Source: Neocallimastix lanati (nom. inval.) (taxonomy: Eukaryota; Neocallimastigomycota; Neocallimastigomycetes; Neocallimastigales; Neocallimastigaceae). Taken from it: 62,000 nucleotides of DNA. This document shows, one piece after another, positions 11,458 to 22,349 of the stretch. The DNA lies in contig JACVTC010000029.1 in NCBI GenBank assembly GCA_016946835.1, positions 1,210,001-1,272,000 of the forward strand, read 5' to 3'. Each line of letters begins with the position of its first letter. Position 1 is the stretch's first letter. The position numbers and the translations under genes are program-made. The notes below the pieces were generated by a model, which searched no databases, was not told the DNA's origin, and worked only from the letters and a program-made list of their open reading frames with translations.

Positions 11458-14400
11458 ATGAATTCCTCTTTTGAAAATAAATATTTTGTTATAAAAAATA
11501 TTATTGGTAGAAATGATTTATTTAAGTTAAAAAAATACATTAAAAATAATCAAATTAATTTAAGGCAATGGAATAAAACTTCTGAAGATATTTTAATATT
11601 AGCAATTTTAAAAGGGGCTTCTATCAATATCATAGATTTTATATTGAAAGAATGTCAATATGAATCTTTAAATTATAATATAGTGAATGAAGATTTACTT
11701 CATGAACATAATTATAATATGAATGAATTTATTCCTCTCTGTATTTCTATTAACCAAAAAAACTTTAAACTATCAGATTATTTAATAAAAAATAATGCTG
11801 ATATTAATTATAACAAGGGAATAATTATAAAAAGGTTATTCCGTTTTGAATTATTGACCAATTCAAAATTGAATTATATGATGAAGAATGGTTTAGAAGT
11901 GAAATGGCTTTTAGATATCATCTTATCCAATGAAAAGGTCGATATTACTCTATTAAAATCCTTACTTATTTATACAGGAATACATAATGAAAATATTATT
12001 CAATTATTAAGTTATTATAAAAATAAAATACCATTACCCATTAAATATATACAAAATATATTAGAAAGAAATAAAAATAAATTAAAAATTGCAAAAAAAA
12101 TATTAATTGAATGCATCAAAAATAAAAAATTTAAATATATTCAATATTTATTTAATTATGAAAAAAAAAATAAAGATACTTTATTCCAACATATTTATAA
12201 TAATATTGATATTGTGGGATCATTATTTGATAGTTATGATAAGCCAAATAAAACTATTTTAAATTTATTGATTAATCAAGGTTTAGATGTTAACAGAAAA
12301 GATAAAAATGGTCATTCTTTATTTTTTTATGCTATTGCTCATAAAAATTTAAATTTTACAAAAGATTTATTAGAAACCGCTTCTGCCATCATTGATCCAA
12401 CAATTATTGATTATGTTCATGATAATGTCAATATATTAAAATCATTTGTTATGGATTTAAATTTGATTAAAAAAATTTTAGAAAAAGGTTTAAATATAAA
12501 TCAAGAAGATGAGGAAAGAAATACATTATTAATATATGCCCTTGAAACCAGAAATTATGAAACAATTCAATATTTATTGGAGCACCATGCAAATATTGAA
12601 GTTATTAATCATCATATAGAAAAAATCAAATTGTTAAAATTAAATGAGATTAATTTTAATAAAGAGAATCAAGAAATATTAGATTTACTAATAAAATATG
12701 GTTTGGATATCAATCGTAAAGACAATGATGATAATACCCCATTAATTTATGCTATTAATGCTAAAAATAAAGATATGGTATCTTATTTTTTAAATCATCA
12801 TGATAGTATTCAAGCAGTAAATGAAAAAATTATTATAATTGATTCTTTAATTGTTAATAAAAAAATTAAAAATTATTATTTTTCCTCTTCAATTGAAGAA
12901 ACAAGTTATAATATCTTGGAGATGTTAATAAATCATGGATTAAATGTTAATTCAGTAGATATAGAGGGAAAATTACCCATAGATTATGCCATTGAAAAAA
13001 ATAATAAAGAAGTTTTAAAGCTTTTACTAAATCATAATGCTAACATTGATTATCTTAATAATGATATTTCATTAATTAAAAATTTATTCGTTAAAAATGA
13101 AATGAATGATTTTCTAGTATCCAATTGTGAAGAAAAATTTGAATTAGTAAATATTTTAATGGAATATGGATTAGATATTGAAAGAAGAGATAATGATCAT
13201 AAATATCCTTTAATCTATGCTCTTGAAGAAGAAAATGATATTGCATTTCAATATTTATTAGAAAAAGAATTAGATTTTAGATCATTCATTTCTACATTAT
13301 ACAATCGTCTAAGTGAACTTTCATTACTTCTTAGTTATAATAACAATATTTTTGATCTATTAATTAAAAATGGATTTGATGTTAATCGTAAAGATCAATA
13401 TGGAAAAAATTTATTAAACTATCTAATCGAAAAGATGCCAACTGATGAAGGATATATATTTCATTTATTAGATTCTGGAATAGACATTAATTTAAGAATG
13501 GAACAAAATAAAGAATCATTTTTAGAATATTTTAATACTTTTAATACTAATCAATTATCATCACATTTCTCTAATCTTACCTCAAATGTCCAAGGGAATA
13601 TTATTAATTATTTCAATAATAATATTTCTATTTTTAAATCAATATTTAAGAATGAAAATACTTTAAAAATAGTTAACGTATTAATAATTTTAATACAAAA
13701 TGGATTAAATATTGATGCCAGGGATGAAGAAGGAAACACCTTATTAGTATATGCTATACATGAAAAAAAAGAAGATATTGTTTATTATTTATTAAAATAT
13801 CATAGTTCACTTGAACTAATCAATACTAAAATAGAAATATTGAAGCCATTAATTCAAATAAAAAATACTGTCTTATTTAACAGAATAAATCTAATTAAGA
13901 ATATTCGAATTTTAAAAATGTTAATTCAACAAGGCATCGATATTAATTCAAAAGATGGAGAAGGAAAGACACTATTAGTGTATGCAATTGAAGAGGAGGA
14001 TAAATTTATAGTGAATGATTTATTAGAAAATCATGCAACTATTCAATCCGTCAATGAAAACATTAAATGTTTAAGAGAATTAACCAAAATTAAAAAAGAA
14101 AATAGAATGGAATTACTAGAAACATTTGAATTTAGATTAAAAAATAAATTTAATATCATAAAATTATTATTGCAATATGGTTTAGATATTGAAGCTAAAG
14201 ATGAAGAAGGAAAAACATTATTATTATATGCCATTGAGGATGAAAATGAACTTATTGTGAATTATTTATTAGAAAAACATGCCTCTGTTCAACTGATTAA
14301 CCAAAATATTAAATGTTTAAGAGAATTAACTAAAAATAAAAATGAAAATGAAAAGGAATTACTAAAAACATTTGAATTTAGGGTGAAAAATAAATTTAAT

Positions 14401-17037
14401 ATCATAAAATTATTATTAAAATATGGTTTAGATATCAATGCTAAAGATGAAGAAGGAAAAACATTATTATTGTATGCCATTGAAGATGAAAATGAACTTA
14501 TTGTGAATTATTTATTAGAAAATCATGCCTCTGTTCAACTGATTAACCAAAATATTAAATGCTTAAGAGAATTAACTAAAAATAGAAAAGGAAATGAAAA
14601 GGAATCATTAGAATCATTTGAATTTAGGGTAAAAAATAAATTTAATATCATAAAATTATTATTAAAATATGGTTTAGATATCAATGCTGAAGATGAAGAA
14701 GGAAAAACATTATTACTGTATGCCATTGATGACCTTAATGAATCTTTATTTTATTATTTATTAAAAAATAATGCCTCTCTTAAATCACTTCAAGCTTATA
14801 ATATTAAAGTATTAGTAAAATTTATATTTAGTATCAATGAAAATGAAAATGTATTGAATAAATTGATTAAATATACTAATAAAGAAAAAGAAGAAGAAAA
14901 ATGTATTAAAATTTTAAATTTAATAATTCAAAACGGTTTTGATATTAATGATAAAGATGAAGAAGGAAATACCATTTTAATATATGCCATTGAAGCAAGA
15001 AAAGTATCTGTTATTCAATATTTGTTGGAAAGAAATGCTTCTCTTGAACCAGTTAATTCTAAAATTGAAATTTTAAAACCATTAATAACTAATATCATTC
15101 CAAAGAGTGGTTTGGATGAGGAACAAATATGTAATATTGATGATTTAAATTTTAATATTTTAAAATTATTAATTGACTATGGTTTAAATATGGAAAATAA
15201 TAAAATATTATTACATTACGCTATTCAAAATAGTAACACCAGAATTGTTAATTACTTTTTTGATTATGGATTGACAATAAATATTAATAGTAACTTCGGG
15301 AAAATATTATTAAATCATCAAAAGATGAAAAATTCAAATCCTGAGATTGATCAGCTTATTGAAAATTTATTGAATAATAAAAAATTTATTTCTATAATTA
15401 ATCGTAACATAAAATTAATAAGATCATTATTTAATTCAATTCAAAAAAGGACAATACTATTAAAATTATTAATTCAAAATGGATTGGATGTCAATGCTGT
15501 TGATGAAGACAAACATTCTTTATTATATTATGCTATTGAAACGGATTACCAAGAAATAATTCCATATTTATTTAAATATGGAGCTAAAATAGATTCTATT
15601 TATCATGATATCAGTGTTGTTAAAAATTTATTCATTCACACCGTAGAATCAAAAGATAAAATTAGGTTCAATATATTAAAAATATTAATTGAAAATGGAT
15701 TAAATATTAATTATGAATATCATGAAGGAAAAACCCTTTTACTTCATGCCATTGAAGCGGAACATTATTCCATTGTTAATTATTTATTAAAAAATGATAC
15801 CTCTGGTAAATTAATTATTCCTAAATCTAAATTAAAATATTTAATTTCAGAATATGATGATAGAATGATTAACTATCTCTTTGATTACGGAATGACTATT
15901 GATATTAAAAGTTATGATGGAAGATTATTATTGAGAAAAAGAAAATGGAAACAATCGAATTCTCAAATCAATCATCTCATTAACGATTTATTATTTAATG
16001 GACTGGATATAGCAAAAATTAATAGTAATATAAAATTAATAAAGCCATTATTTAATTCAATACAAGGAGGAGAATCGATGGTTTTAAAATTATTAATTCA
16101 AAATGGATTAAATGTTAATGCCGTTGATGAAGATAATCACTCTTTATTGTGCTATGCTATAGAATCGAATTTCCATGAAATTATTCCATATTTATTAAAA
16201 TATGGTGCTAAAGTAGATCCTATTCAAAAAGATATTAAAGTAATTAAGAATCTCTTTATTCATACCACAGAATATAAAGATAAAATAAGATTTAATATAT
16301 TAAAAATTTTGATTGAAAACGGATTAAATATTAAGTTTGATGATGATAATGATGATGGAAAGAAGATAATGCGTTATATCTTTGAAAATAATAGTCATAA
16401 TATTTTGAAATATTTATTGAAACATGGATTAGATATTCAATATATTAATGAAAATATAAAACTTCTTCAGCCCTTATTTTATACTTCAAATAATAACATA
16501 ATCAATATTTTTGATATGTTATTTGAAAATGGACTCAAAATCAATAAAAGTGGTAAAACCTTAGTAGATTATTGCATTAATAATAATAAAAAAGAAATTA
16601 TTAAAGTTATAAAAGAATTTGAAATGAATAATGTAAATAATATTCCATTAGACAATTATCAAAAAAATATAAAAATAAAAAATAATCGCAATAAATTTAA
16701 ATCATTTAAAGATACCACATGTGAAGATTATTATTATTATGGCAATGATGAAGAAGAAGATTATTATGATTATGAATATGATGATTATGAATATGATGAT
16801 TATGAATATGATGATTATGAATATGATGATTATGAATATGATGATTATGAATATGATGATTATTATTATGATGGTTATTATTATGATGATTATTATGGTA
16901 TTTATTATGAAGATTATGAACATAATTATTATGATTATGATAATTATTATTCAGTTACCTATAAAAAATATCATAAAACTTCTCATAAAAATAAAGGCAT
17001 CAAATATACCCACAAAATAAAAATTGTACTACAATAA
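11458..17037 (+). CDS. Giant ankyrin-repeat protein, copy B (1859 aa)
   Basis: ATG 11458 is chosen because copies C and D have an ATG at the same aligned place (MNSSF / MNYFL / MYSFF); the frame extends upstream only through a TTG. Residues 1 to about 260 form a helical N-terminal region (KKYIKNNQINLRQW, SEDILILAILKGASINIIDF). Ankyrin repeats run from about 265 to 1730. Canonical repeats (EGKTLLLYAIEDENELIVNY) alternate with degenerate ones that keep only the second helix and the GLDINAKD turn. Residues about 845-1090 are three tandem 82-residue units. Residues about 1754-1836 are a Tyr/Asp/Glu-rich tail with six DYEYD units, followed by a basic end (KKYHKTSHKNKGIKYTHKIK). No signal peptide, membrane helix or enzyme domain is seen, so it is probably an intracellular scaffold or binding protein. 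No stop or shift interrupts 5.6 kb, so it is probably functional. Confidence 0.93.
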   Translation: MNSSFENKYFVIKNIIGRNDLFKLKKYIKNNQINLRQWNKTSEDILILAILKGASINIIDFILKECQYESLNYNIVNEDLLHEHNYNMNEFIPLCISINQKNFKLSDYLIKNNADINYNKGIIIKRLFRFELLTNSKLNYMMKNGLEVKWLLDIILSNEKVDITLLKSLLIYTGIHNENIIQLLSYYKNKIPLPIKYIQNILERNKNKLKIAKKILIECIKNKKFKYIQYLFNYEKKNKDTLFQHIYNNIDIVGSLFDSYDKPNKTILNLLINQGLDVNRKDKNGHSLFFYAIAHKNLNFTKDLLETASAIIDPTIIDYVHDNVNILKSFVMDLNLIKKILEKGLNINQEDEERNTLLIYALETRNYETIQYLLEHHANIEVINHHIEKIKLLKLNEINFNKENQEILDLLIKYGLDINRKDNDDNTPLIYAINAKNKDMVSYFLNHHDSIQAVNEKIIIIDSLIVNKKIKNYYFSSSIEETSYNILEMLINHGLNVNSVDIEGKLPIDYAIEKNNKEVLKLLLNHNANIDYLNNDISLIKNLFVKNEMNDFLVSNCEEKFELVNILMEYGLDIERRDNDHKYPLIYALEEENDIAFQYLLEKELDFRSFISTLYNRLSELSLLLSYNNNIFDLLIKNGFDVNRKDQYGKNLLNYLIEKMPTDEGYIFHLLDSGIDINLRMEQNKESFLEYFNTFNTNQLSSHFSNLTSNVQGNIINYFNNNISIFKSIFKNENTLKIVNVLIILIQNGLNIDARDEEGNTLLVYAIHEKKEDIVYYLLKYHSSLELINTKIEILKPLIQIKNTVLFNRINLIKNIRILKMLIQQGIDINSKDGEGKTLLVYAIEEEDKFIVNDLLENHATIQSVNENIKCLRELTKIKKENRMELLETFEFRLKNKFNIIKLLLQYGLDIEAKDEEGKTLLLYAIEDENELIVNYLLEKHASVQLINQNIKCLRELTKNKNENEKELLKTFEFRVKNKFNIIKLLLKYGLDINAKDEEGKTLLLYAIEDENELIVNYLLENHASVQLINQNIKCLRELTKNRKGNEKESLESFEFRVKNKFNIIKLLLKYGLDINAEDEEGKTLLLYAIDDLNESLFYYLLKNNASLKSLQAYNIKVLVKFIFSINENENVLNKLIKYTNKEKEEEKCIKILNLIIQNGFDINDKDEEGNTILIYAIEARKVSVIQYLLERNASLEPVNSKIEILKPLITNIIPKSGLDEEQICNIDDLNFNILKLLIDYGLNMENNKILLHYAIQNSNTRIVNYFFDYGLTININSNFGKILLNHQKMKNSNPEIDQLIENLLNNKKFISIINRNIKLIRSLFNSIQKRTILLKLLIQNGLDVNAVDEDKHSLLYYAIETDYQEIIPYLFKYGAKIDSIYHDISVVKNLFIHTVESKDKIRFNILKILIENGLNINYEYHEGKTLLLHAIEAEHYSIVNYLLKNDTSGKLIIPKSKLKYLISEYDDRMINYLFDYGMTIDIKSYDGRLLLRKRKWKQSNSQINHLINDLLFNGLDIAKINSNIKLIKPLFNSIQGGESMVLKLLIQNGLNVNAVDEDNHSLLCYAIESNFHEIIPYLLKYGAKVDPIQKDIKVIKNLFIHTTEYKDKIRFNILKILIENGLNIKFDDDNDDGKKIMRYIFENNSHNILKYLLKHGLDIQYINENIKLLQPLFYTSNNNIINIFDMLFENGLKINKSGKTLVDYCINNNKKEIIKVIKEFEMNNVNNIPLDNYQKNIKIKNNRNKFKSFKDTTCEDYYYYGNDEEEDYYDYEYDDYEYDDYEYDDYEYDDYEYDDYEYDDYYYDGYYYDDYYGIYYEDYEHNYYDYDNYYSVTYKKYHKTSHKNKGIKYTHKIKIVLQ
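13990..14727 (+). repeat. Three tandem 246-bp intragenic repeats in copy B
   Basis: The 82-codon unit (NIKCLRELTK ... FEFRVKNKFNIIKLLL ... EGKTLLLYAIEDEN) occurs three times at exact 246-bp spacing. The unit count differs among paralogues: two in A, three in C, four in D. Confidence 0.9.
16768..16857 (+). repeat. Six 15-bp units encoding DYEYD
   Basis: GATTATGAATATGAT is repeated six times in frame within the acidic Tyr-rich tail of copy B. Copies C and D have looser versions with DYEYY and GYDDY types. Confidence 0.9.
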
Positions 17038-17870
17038 ATTACTATTTTAATATAAATTTTAATATAAATTTTAATTTTTAGTATTTTTTATCTAATATTT
17101 TTTTTTTATTTATATTTCTTTTTTCCTTTTTTTATTTATATCTTTTTTTAAAAAATATAATATTTGAAGAAATTTAATAAATATTAAAACGAAATAATTA
17201 TAATATAAATATATTTAATAAATTAAAAAAAAAACTTTAAAAATAATAAAAAAAAATAATAGTAATAACATAAATATAAAAAAATAACATAAATATAAAA
17301 AAAAAATAACATAAATATAAAAAAAAATAACATAAATATAAAAAAAATAACATAAATATAAAAAAAAATATTATAAATAAAAATATATATATATATATAT
17401 AAAATAAAATAAATATAAAAAAAATAGCTTAAATATTAAAAAAAAAATAAGATAAATATATAAAAAAAAAAAAAAAAAAAAAAAGAATATCCTAAAAATA
17501 ATTAAAATATATGGAATTAAAAAAAAATAAAATTAAATAACATAAATATAATAAAAATATATAAAAATATATAATTAAAAAAAAAAATAAAAATAAAACT
17601 ATTTTAAAAAAAAAAAAAATTAATATTGAATACATTATCTAATACATTTAAATTGAATACATTATTTCTTTAATACATTATTTATATAATAAATTTCGAT
17701 ATTTATAAACATTTAAATACATTGAAAATCATTTAATAGCTTAACTTTATTATATTTAAAAATATTTTATTATAAATAAAAATATTTTATTTATTAATTA
17801 TAATTTAAATTGATTTTATTATTTATGTATTGAATTGAATTTGACATTGATAATAATGTGCTATTCTTTA
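17038..17870. other. 3' flank of copy B
   Basis: Homologous to the 3' flank of copy A. It contains about five units of a 20-21-bp repeat (ATAACATAAATATAAAAAAA type, about 17265-17370), A-rich runs at 17462-17484, and the GAATACATT text shared with A at about 17628-17680. No gene is seen. Confidence 0.6.
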
Positions 17871-18910
17871 TGTTGTAGCTGTTATTTGAGTTATAAATAA
17901 ATTTTTTATTAAATATTTTATTATTTTTATAATTACAAATATTTATTTCTACTTAAAGAAAAACAAAAAACAAGAATTAAGAATTAATATGAATTATACT
18001 GTAAAGTATTAATCATATATAATTATTATAAATAAATATATATAATATATATATAAATAATAATATTTTAATATGAATAATATAAACTATTATATTAATT
18101 ATATATACTTTAATAATTATAAACTTTAATAATTTAAAATAAAAAGTATAATTTAATATTTAAGAGATATATATAAGGGAATATAAAAAATATATACAAA
18201 ATATAAATAATATAAAATATAAATAATAATATAAAATATATAATAATATAAATTATTATAAATAATAAGATATAAATTAAATATCTGAATATACAAATAT
18301 TCAAATATACAAATATGTTGCTACACATATTTGTTTTATATCAATAAAGTATGACAGGTTCTTTTAAGGTTTGGGAGAAATAATTTATGTGTTTTATGAA
18401 AAATTATTTTATTTAAATTTTAATTATTTAGAAGAATGACATTTACATATCATTATTTAAAATGAAATCTAATATTTATTCCCATTACTAATATTTATTT
18501 TCATATTTTAATCTCAAGAATTACTATAATCTACTATTTATTATTCTTGGACAGAGAACTAAAACTATTTCAAAGTATTTTTCTCTTTTATAACTATTTA
18601 CTATAATAAAGTTTTCTTATATTGAAGTAATAAATATTAAATTTACTTTCATTAATTATTAAATTAAATAATAAAAAATATATAAATAATAAAAATATAT
18701 AAATTAATTTTAACGTAAATACAATAAAAACTAGATTAATACATAAATTTATGCTTTTACTACATTTTTTAATTAACATAAATTTATTATTAATTAGAGT
18801 TTTTATTTCTACATTTATGTCAAAAAATTAATAAATTTAATTAATTATATTAATATTATCAAATTAAATTATTAAATTATTTATTATTATTAAATATTAG
18901 TAAAAGCATT
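17871..18910. other. A+T-rich intergenic stretch
   Basis: Mostly TATAAATA-type low-complexity DNA. A slightly more complex patch at about 18330-18400 has no recognisable coding content. Nothing supported. Confidence 0.4.
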
Positions 18911-19352
18911 TTATTATTATTTATTATTAATTATTTATTATTTATTATTTATTATTTATTATTTATTATTATTCATTTATTATTTAATTATTTATTATTC
19001 AATTATTTATTATTTAATTATTTAATTATTTATTATTTATTATTTAATTATTTATTATTGTTTAGTATTATTTATTATTTATTATTTAATTATTTATTAT
19101 TTAATTATTTATTATTTATTATTTATTATTTATTATCTATTATCTATTATTTATTATTTATTATTTATTATTTATTATTTATTATTTATTTTTTATTATT
19201 TATTATTTATTATTTATTATTTATTATTTATTATTTATTATTTATTATTTATTAATTATTATATATTATTTATTATTTAATTATTTATTATTTAATTATT
19301 TATTATTTAATTATTTATTATTTATTATTTATTATTTAATTATTTATTATTT
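18911..19352 (+). repeat. ATTATTT heptamer array (between copy B and the deacetylase gene)
   Basis: The same 7-bp unit and orientation as the arrays before the ankyrin genes, here with frequent ATTTAATT and ATTCAATT breaks. It lies about 1.5 kb upstream of the deacetylase gene and is not followed by an ankyrin copy. Confidence 0.9.
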
Positions 19353-19636
19353 AATATTGATTTCTTATTAAAGCATTTTATTATTACTATATTAGAATAT
19401 TATTTATTGTTATATTTTAATTTGAATTTATATTATACATATTATTTTTATTTTAATAATTAATAATTAAAGAGTGAATATATTATAATTATATTGGATT
19501 ATGAATATTAATGATATAAAGATTAATATTATTAATGAGTTAACTGAATTAAGTTCATTTCCTATTATGTATATAGCATAGCTTTTACTTTTTAAATGGA
19601 TAAATTAGCCTTTTTAATTTACGGAAAAAAAAGTTT

Positions 19637-19720
19637 ATGAGAAAATATTTAAATTTTATATTAAAATATTATTAAATAAAAAAAATAATATTTAAATATA
19701 AAATTTAAATATTTTCTCAT
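19637..19720. repeat. Perfect 24-bp inverted repeat (hairpin 1)
   Basis: Arms at 19637-19660 and 19697-19720 are exact reverse complements (ATGAGAAAATATTTAAATTT...). The A+T-rich loop is itself partly complementary, so the stem could extend. Confidence 0.9.
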
Positions 19721-19732
19721 ATTTATTTATAT

Positions 19733-19824
19733 ATATATTTTACGATGCATCATTTGTTATATATATTATTGTTTTATCTAGAGAATAAATATATATATAT
19801 AAAATGATGCATCGTAAAATATAT
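19733..19824. repeat. Perfect 23-bp inverted repeat (hairpin 2)
   Basis: Arms at 19733-19755 and 19802-19824 are exact reverse complements centred on ATTTTACGATGCATCATTT, with a loop of about 46 bp. It starts 12 bp after hairpin 1. Confidence 0.9.
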
Positions 19825-20888
19825 TATCAATACAATTGAATATAAACCGATAATTACTAATTAATAATAAACATTACATATTAAATACATAATATTAAAT
19901 AGATAATATTAAATTTTAAATATTAAATTTTAAATATTAATTTATAAATATTAATTTATAAATATTAAATATATAATATTAAATAATAAATATAAACTAT
20001 ATATGAATATAATTCTCTGAATAATTGAAAATAAATAATACTAACAATAATTAATGGATATAATTTTATGACATCAACTAAAACAACCACTAACAACATT
20101 ATAAATTAAATTAAAAATATTTAAAAATAGATTATAAGAAAAGAAAAGAAAGAAAAGAAAAGAAAGAAAAGAAAAAAAAGCTGTCAAAAAATGACATCAA
20201 AAATTGACATTTAATAAATTTCTAATTCATTTATTGGGTAATCTTTAATTTTAATTTAATTTATTTTTAATATTTTTTTTTTTAAATTTTTTAAATTTTT
20301 TTAAATTTTTTAAATTTTTTAATTATTGGTTTTACGTTTAGTTTTAAATTGAACGAAATTAAAATAAAATAAAATTTAAGTTAGGAAATAATATTAAATG
20401 CAGTTAGTTTGATTATTTCATATGATAATAAAAATATAAAAAAAAAATAATTTTTTTTTTTTACATTTATAAAATTATAAATATAGAATGAAATCACCAA
20501 AAAGAAACAGATTAAAAAAAAAAAAAAAAAAATTATATAAAATAAATAATAATAATAAATAAATAAAATAAAATAAAATAAAAATTAGGTTATTATTTAA
20601 TTATTAAATATACCTAAATAAAAAAAAAAACTAAAAAATTGTATTTATATATTTTTAAATTAATATAAGAAAAGTAAATTCAGAAATACAATAATTTAAA
20701 AATATTAAATATCAAGGAAAAAAAAAAAAAAAAAACATTTCAATAGTACAATCGAAAATAAATATTGAAATTTATAAAAAAAAAAATAACACATTAAAAC
20801 AATAAATCAAGTAATTAAAAAAATAAATCAATCCCTCAATCCCTCAATAAATTAATATATATATATATTAATATTAAAAAAAAATAAA
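19825..20888 (+). promoter_or_regulatory. Upstream region of the deacetylase gene
   Basis: A+T-rich DNA with a purine tract of AAAGAAAAG units (about 20138-20178), TTTAAATTTTT repeats near 20282-20322, and several A runs. Just before the gene lie a doubled AATCCCTC pyrimidine motif (20829-20846) and a TATATATATATA box (about 20855-20868), then an A-rich leader to ATG 20889. The TATA-like box is a plausible promoter element, but such runs are common here. Confidence 0.35.
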
Positions 20889-21806
20889 ATGAAATTTTTA
20901 AATTTAATTAATGTTGCTTTAGTTGCCACTTTTACAAACGTGGTAAAGTCTAAATTTATTTATTCATGTACTGAAAATAAAACCATCGCCTTAACTTTCG
21001 ATGATGGTCCCTTTAATTATACTCAAGAATTAGTAGATTATGTCAATCGTCAACCGGATGTGAAGGTCTCCTTCTTTACCCTCGCTCAATTTCATAGACC
21101 TCATGCCGATGACAGTCCAGAATTTCAAGCAGCTATGAAATTAGCTCATGATCATGGTCATCAAATTTGTTCTCATACCTTCCGTCATAAAATCCCTCCA
21201 GAAACAAGTGAGTTTAAGGAAGTATTAACTAAAAATGATGATTTCATAGAGAAAGCAACAGGAGATCGTCCACGTTACTTCCGTGCTCCAAAGGGTCACT
21301 GTGATGATACCTGTCAATCAAGTTTAGAAGAATGGGATTATCGTCTCATTCAATGGGATACCGATACTAATGATTGGAACTATGAAAAGTCTGGTTCCTT
21401 CGAACAAAGAGTGGTCGATTCTATTGATTTCTTAAAGAAAGAATTTGAAAAAGAAAAAAGTAGTTATCTTATTTTAATGCATGATACTCAAAACTATACA
21501 GTTCGTGAAATTGCTCCATGGATAATTGAAAAGAGTGGAATGAAAGAAAAAGGTTACCGTTTTGTAACAGTTGCTGAATGTCTTGGAGATAAGGAACACA
21601 TGTATCGTTCTGGTAAAACCTATGGAGATGATGACATCAAAGCCAAATCCGTGGATACAAATACCACCGAACCCAAGGATAATTTAGTCAAAGGAGACAC
21701 TAAACAAAATTTGGAATCTATGGCCCTTCTTTCCTTTAAACCTATGGCTATACTCAATGGTCTATGTTTGGGATTATTAGCTTTAATTCTATACTTTATG
21801 AATTAA
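20889..21806 (+). CDS. Polysaccharide (chitin) deacetylase, NodB-type, with hydrophobic C-terminal anchor
   Basis: 305 aa. Residues 1-22 look like a signal peptide. The NodB-homology (CE4) domain spans about 30-230 with all five motifs: TFDDGP (36-41, catalytic and metal Asp), SHTFRH (95-100, metal His96 and His100), FRAPKG (131-136), WDTDTNDW (156-163) and LILMHDT (194-200, His198). CE4 enzymes remove acetyl groups from chitin or related N-acetylated glycans, in fungi usually at the cell wall. Residues 241-280 are a polar stretch and 284-304 are hydrophobic up to the last residue (Asn305), which fits a GPI signal or tail anchor. Codons are visibly richer in G and C than in the ankyrin genes, as expected of a selected host gene. 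ATG 20889 is the first Met of the frame and starts the signal peptide. Deacetylation of chitin is the likeliest role; acetylxylan is the alternative. Confidence 0.95.
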   Translation: MKFLNLINVALVATFTNVVKSKFIYSCTENKTIALTFDDGPFNYTQELVDYVNRQPDVKVSFFTLAQFHRPHADDSPEFQAAMKLAHDHGHQICSHTFRHKIPPETSEFKEVLTKNDDFIEKATGDRPRYFRAPKGHCDDTCQSSLEEWDYRLIQWDTDTNDWNYEKSGSFEQRVVDSIDFLKKEFEKEKSSYLILMHDTQNYTVREIAPWIIEKSGMKEKGYRFVTVAECLGDKEHMYRSGKTYGDDDIKAKSVDTNTTEPKDNLVKGDTKQNLESMALLSFKPMAILNGLCLGLLALILYFMN

Positions 21807-22317
21807 TTTTTTTTTTCTTTTTTTACTTTGCTTTAATAAAAAAAATTTTTTTATTTTGTTCCTAACATCCAAAAGTAAAAAAAATAAAAAATGGAAAATG
21901 CAAAAGGAAAAAAAAAAATAAATCCTTTCTTTTTCATTTATTAATATTTTAATGATTTATATTTTAAAAGAAAATATATTTATATTTTTATCATTAAAAA
22001 AAAAATAAAATAAAAAAAATAAATTTAATATTATTTTTGAAGATATATATATAAATATATTTTAAATTTTAAAATATAAATTATTATTATTATTATTATT
22101 ATTTATATATATATATATATATTTTCAATAAAAAGAAAAAAAAATAAATAAATAAAAAAAAAACTTTATAGAAAAATAAAAAAGAATTAAAAATAATTTT
22201 TTTTTAATTTAAATAAATAAAATATTAATTTTTACTATTAATAAATATAAAAATAAAAAAAAATATATATATATATATATTTATGACCTTTCATGAAAAA
22301 ATATATATGATTACCTT

Positions 22318-22349
<32 letters not shown>

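Noticed and set aside
14043-14726. Three similar 63-aa minus-strand frames spaced 246 bp apart (also in copies C and D)
   Set aside because: Antisense shadows of the 246-bp repeats inside the ankyrin genes.
16702-17020. Ile/Met-rich frames on both strands over the tail of copy B (also at 36572 and 51560)
   Set aside because: Other-frame readings of the GATTATGAATAT repeats.
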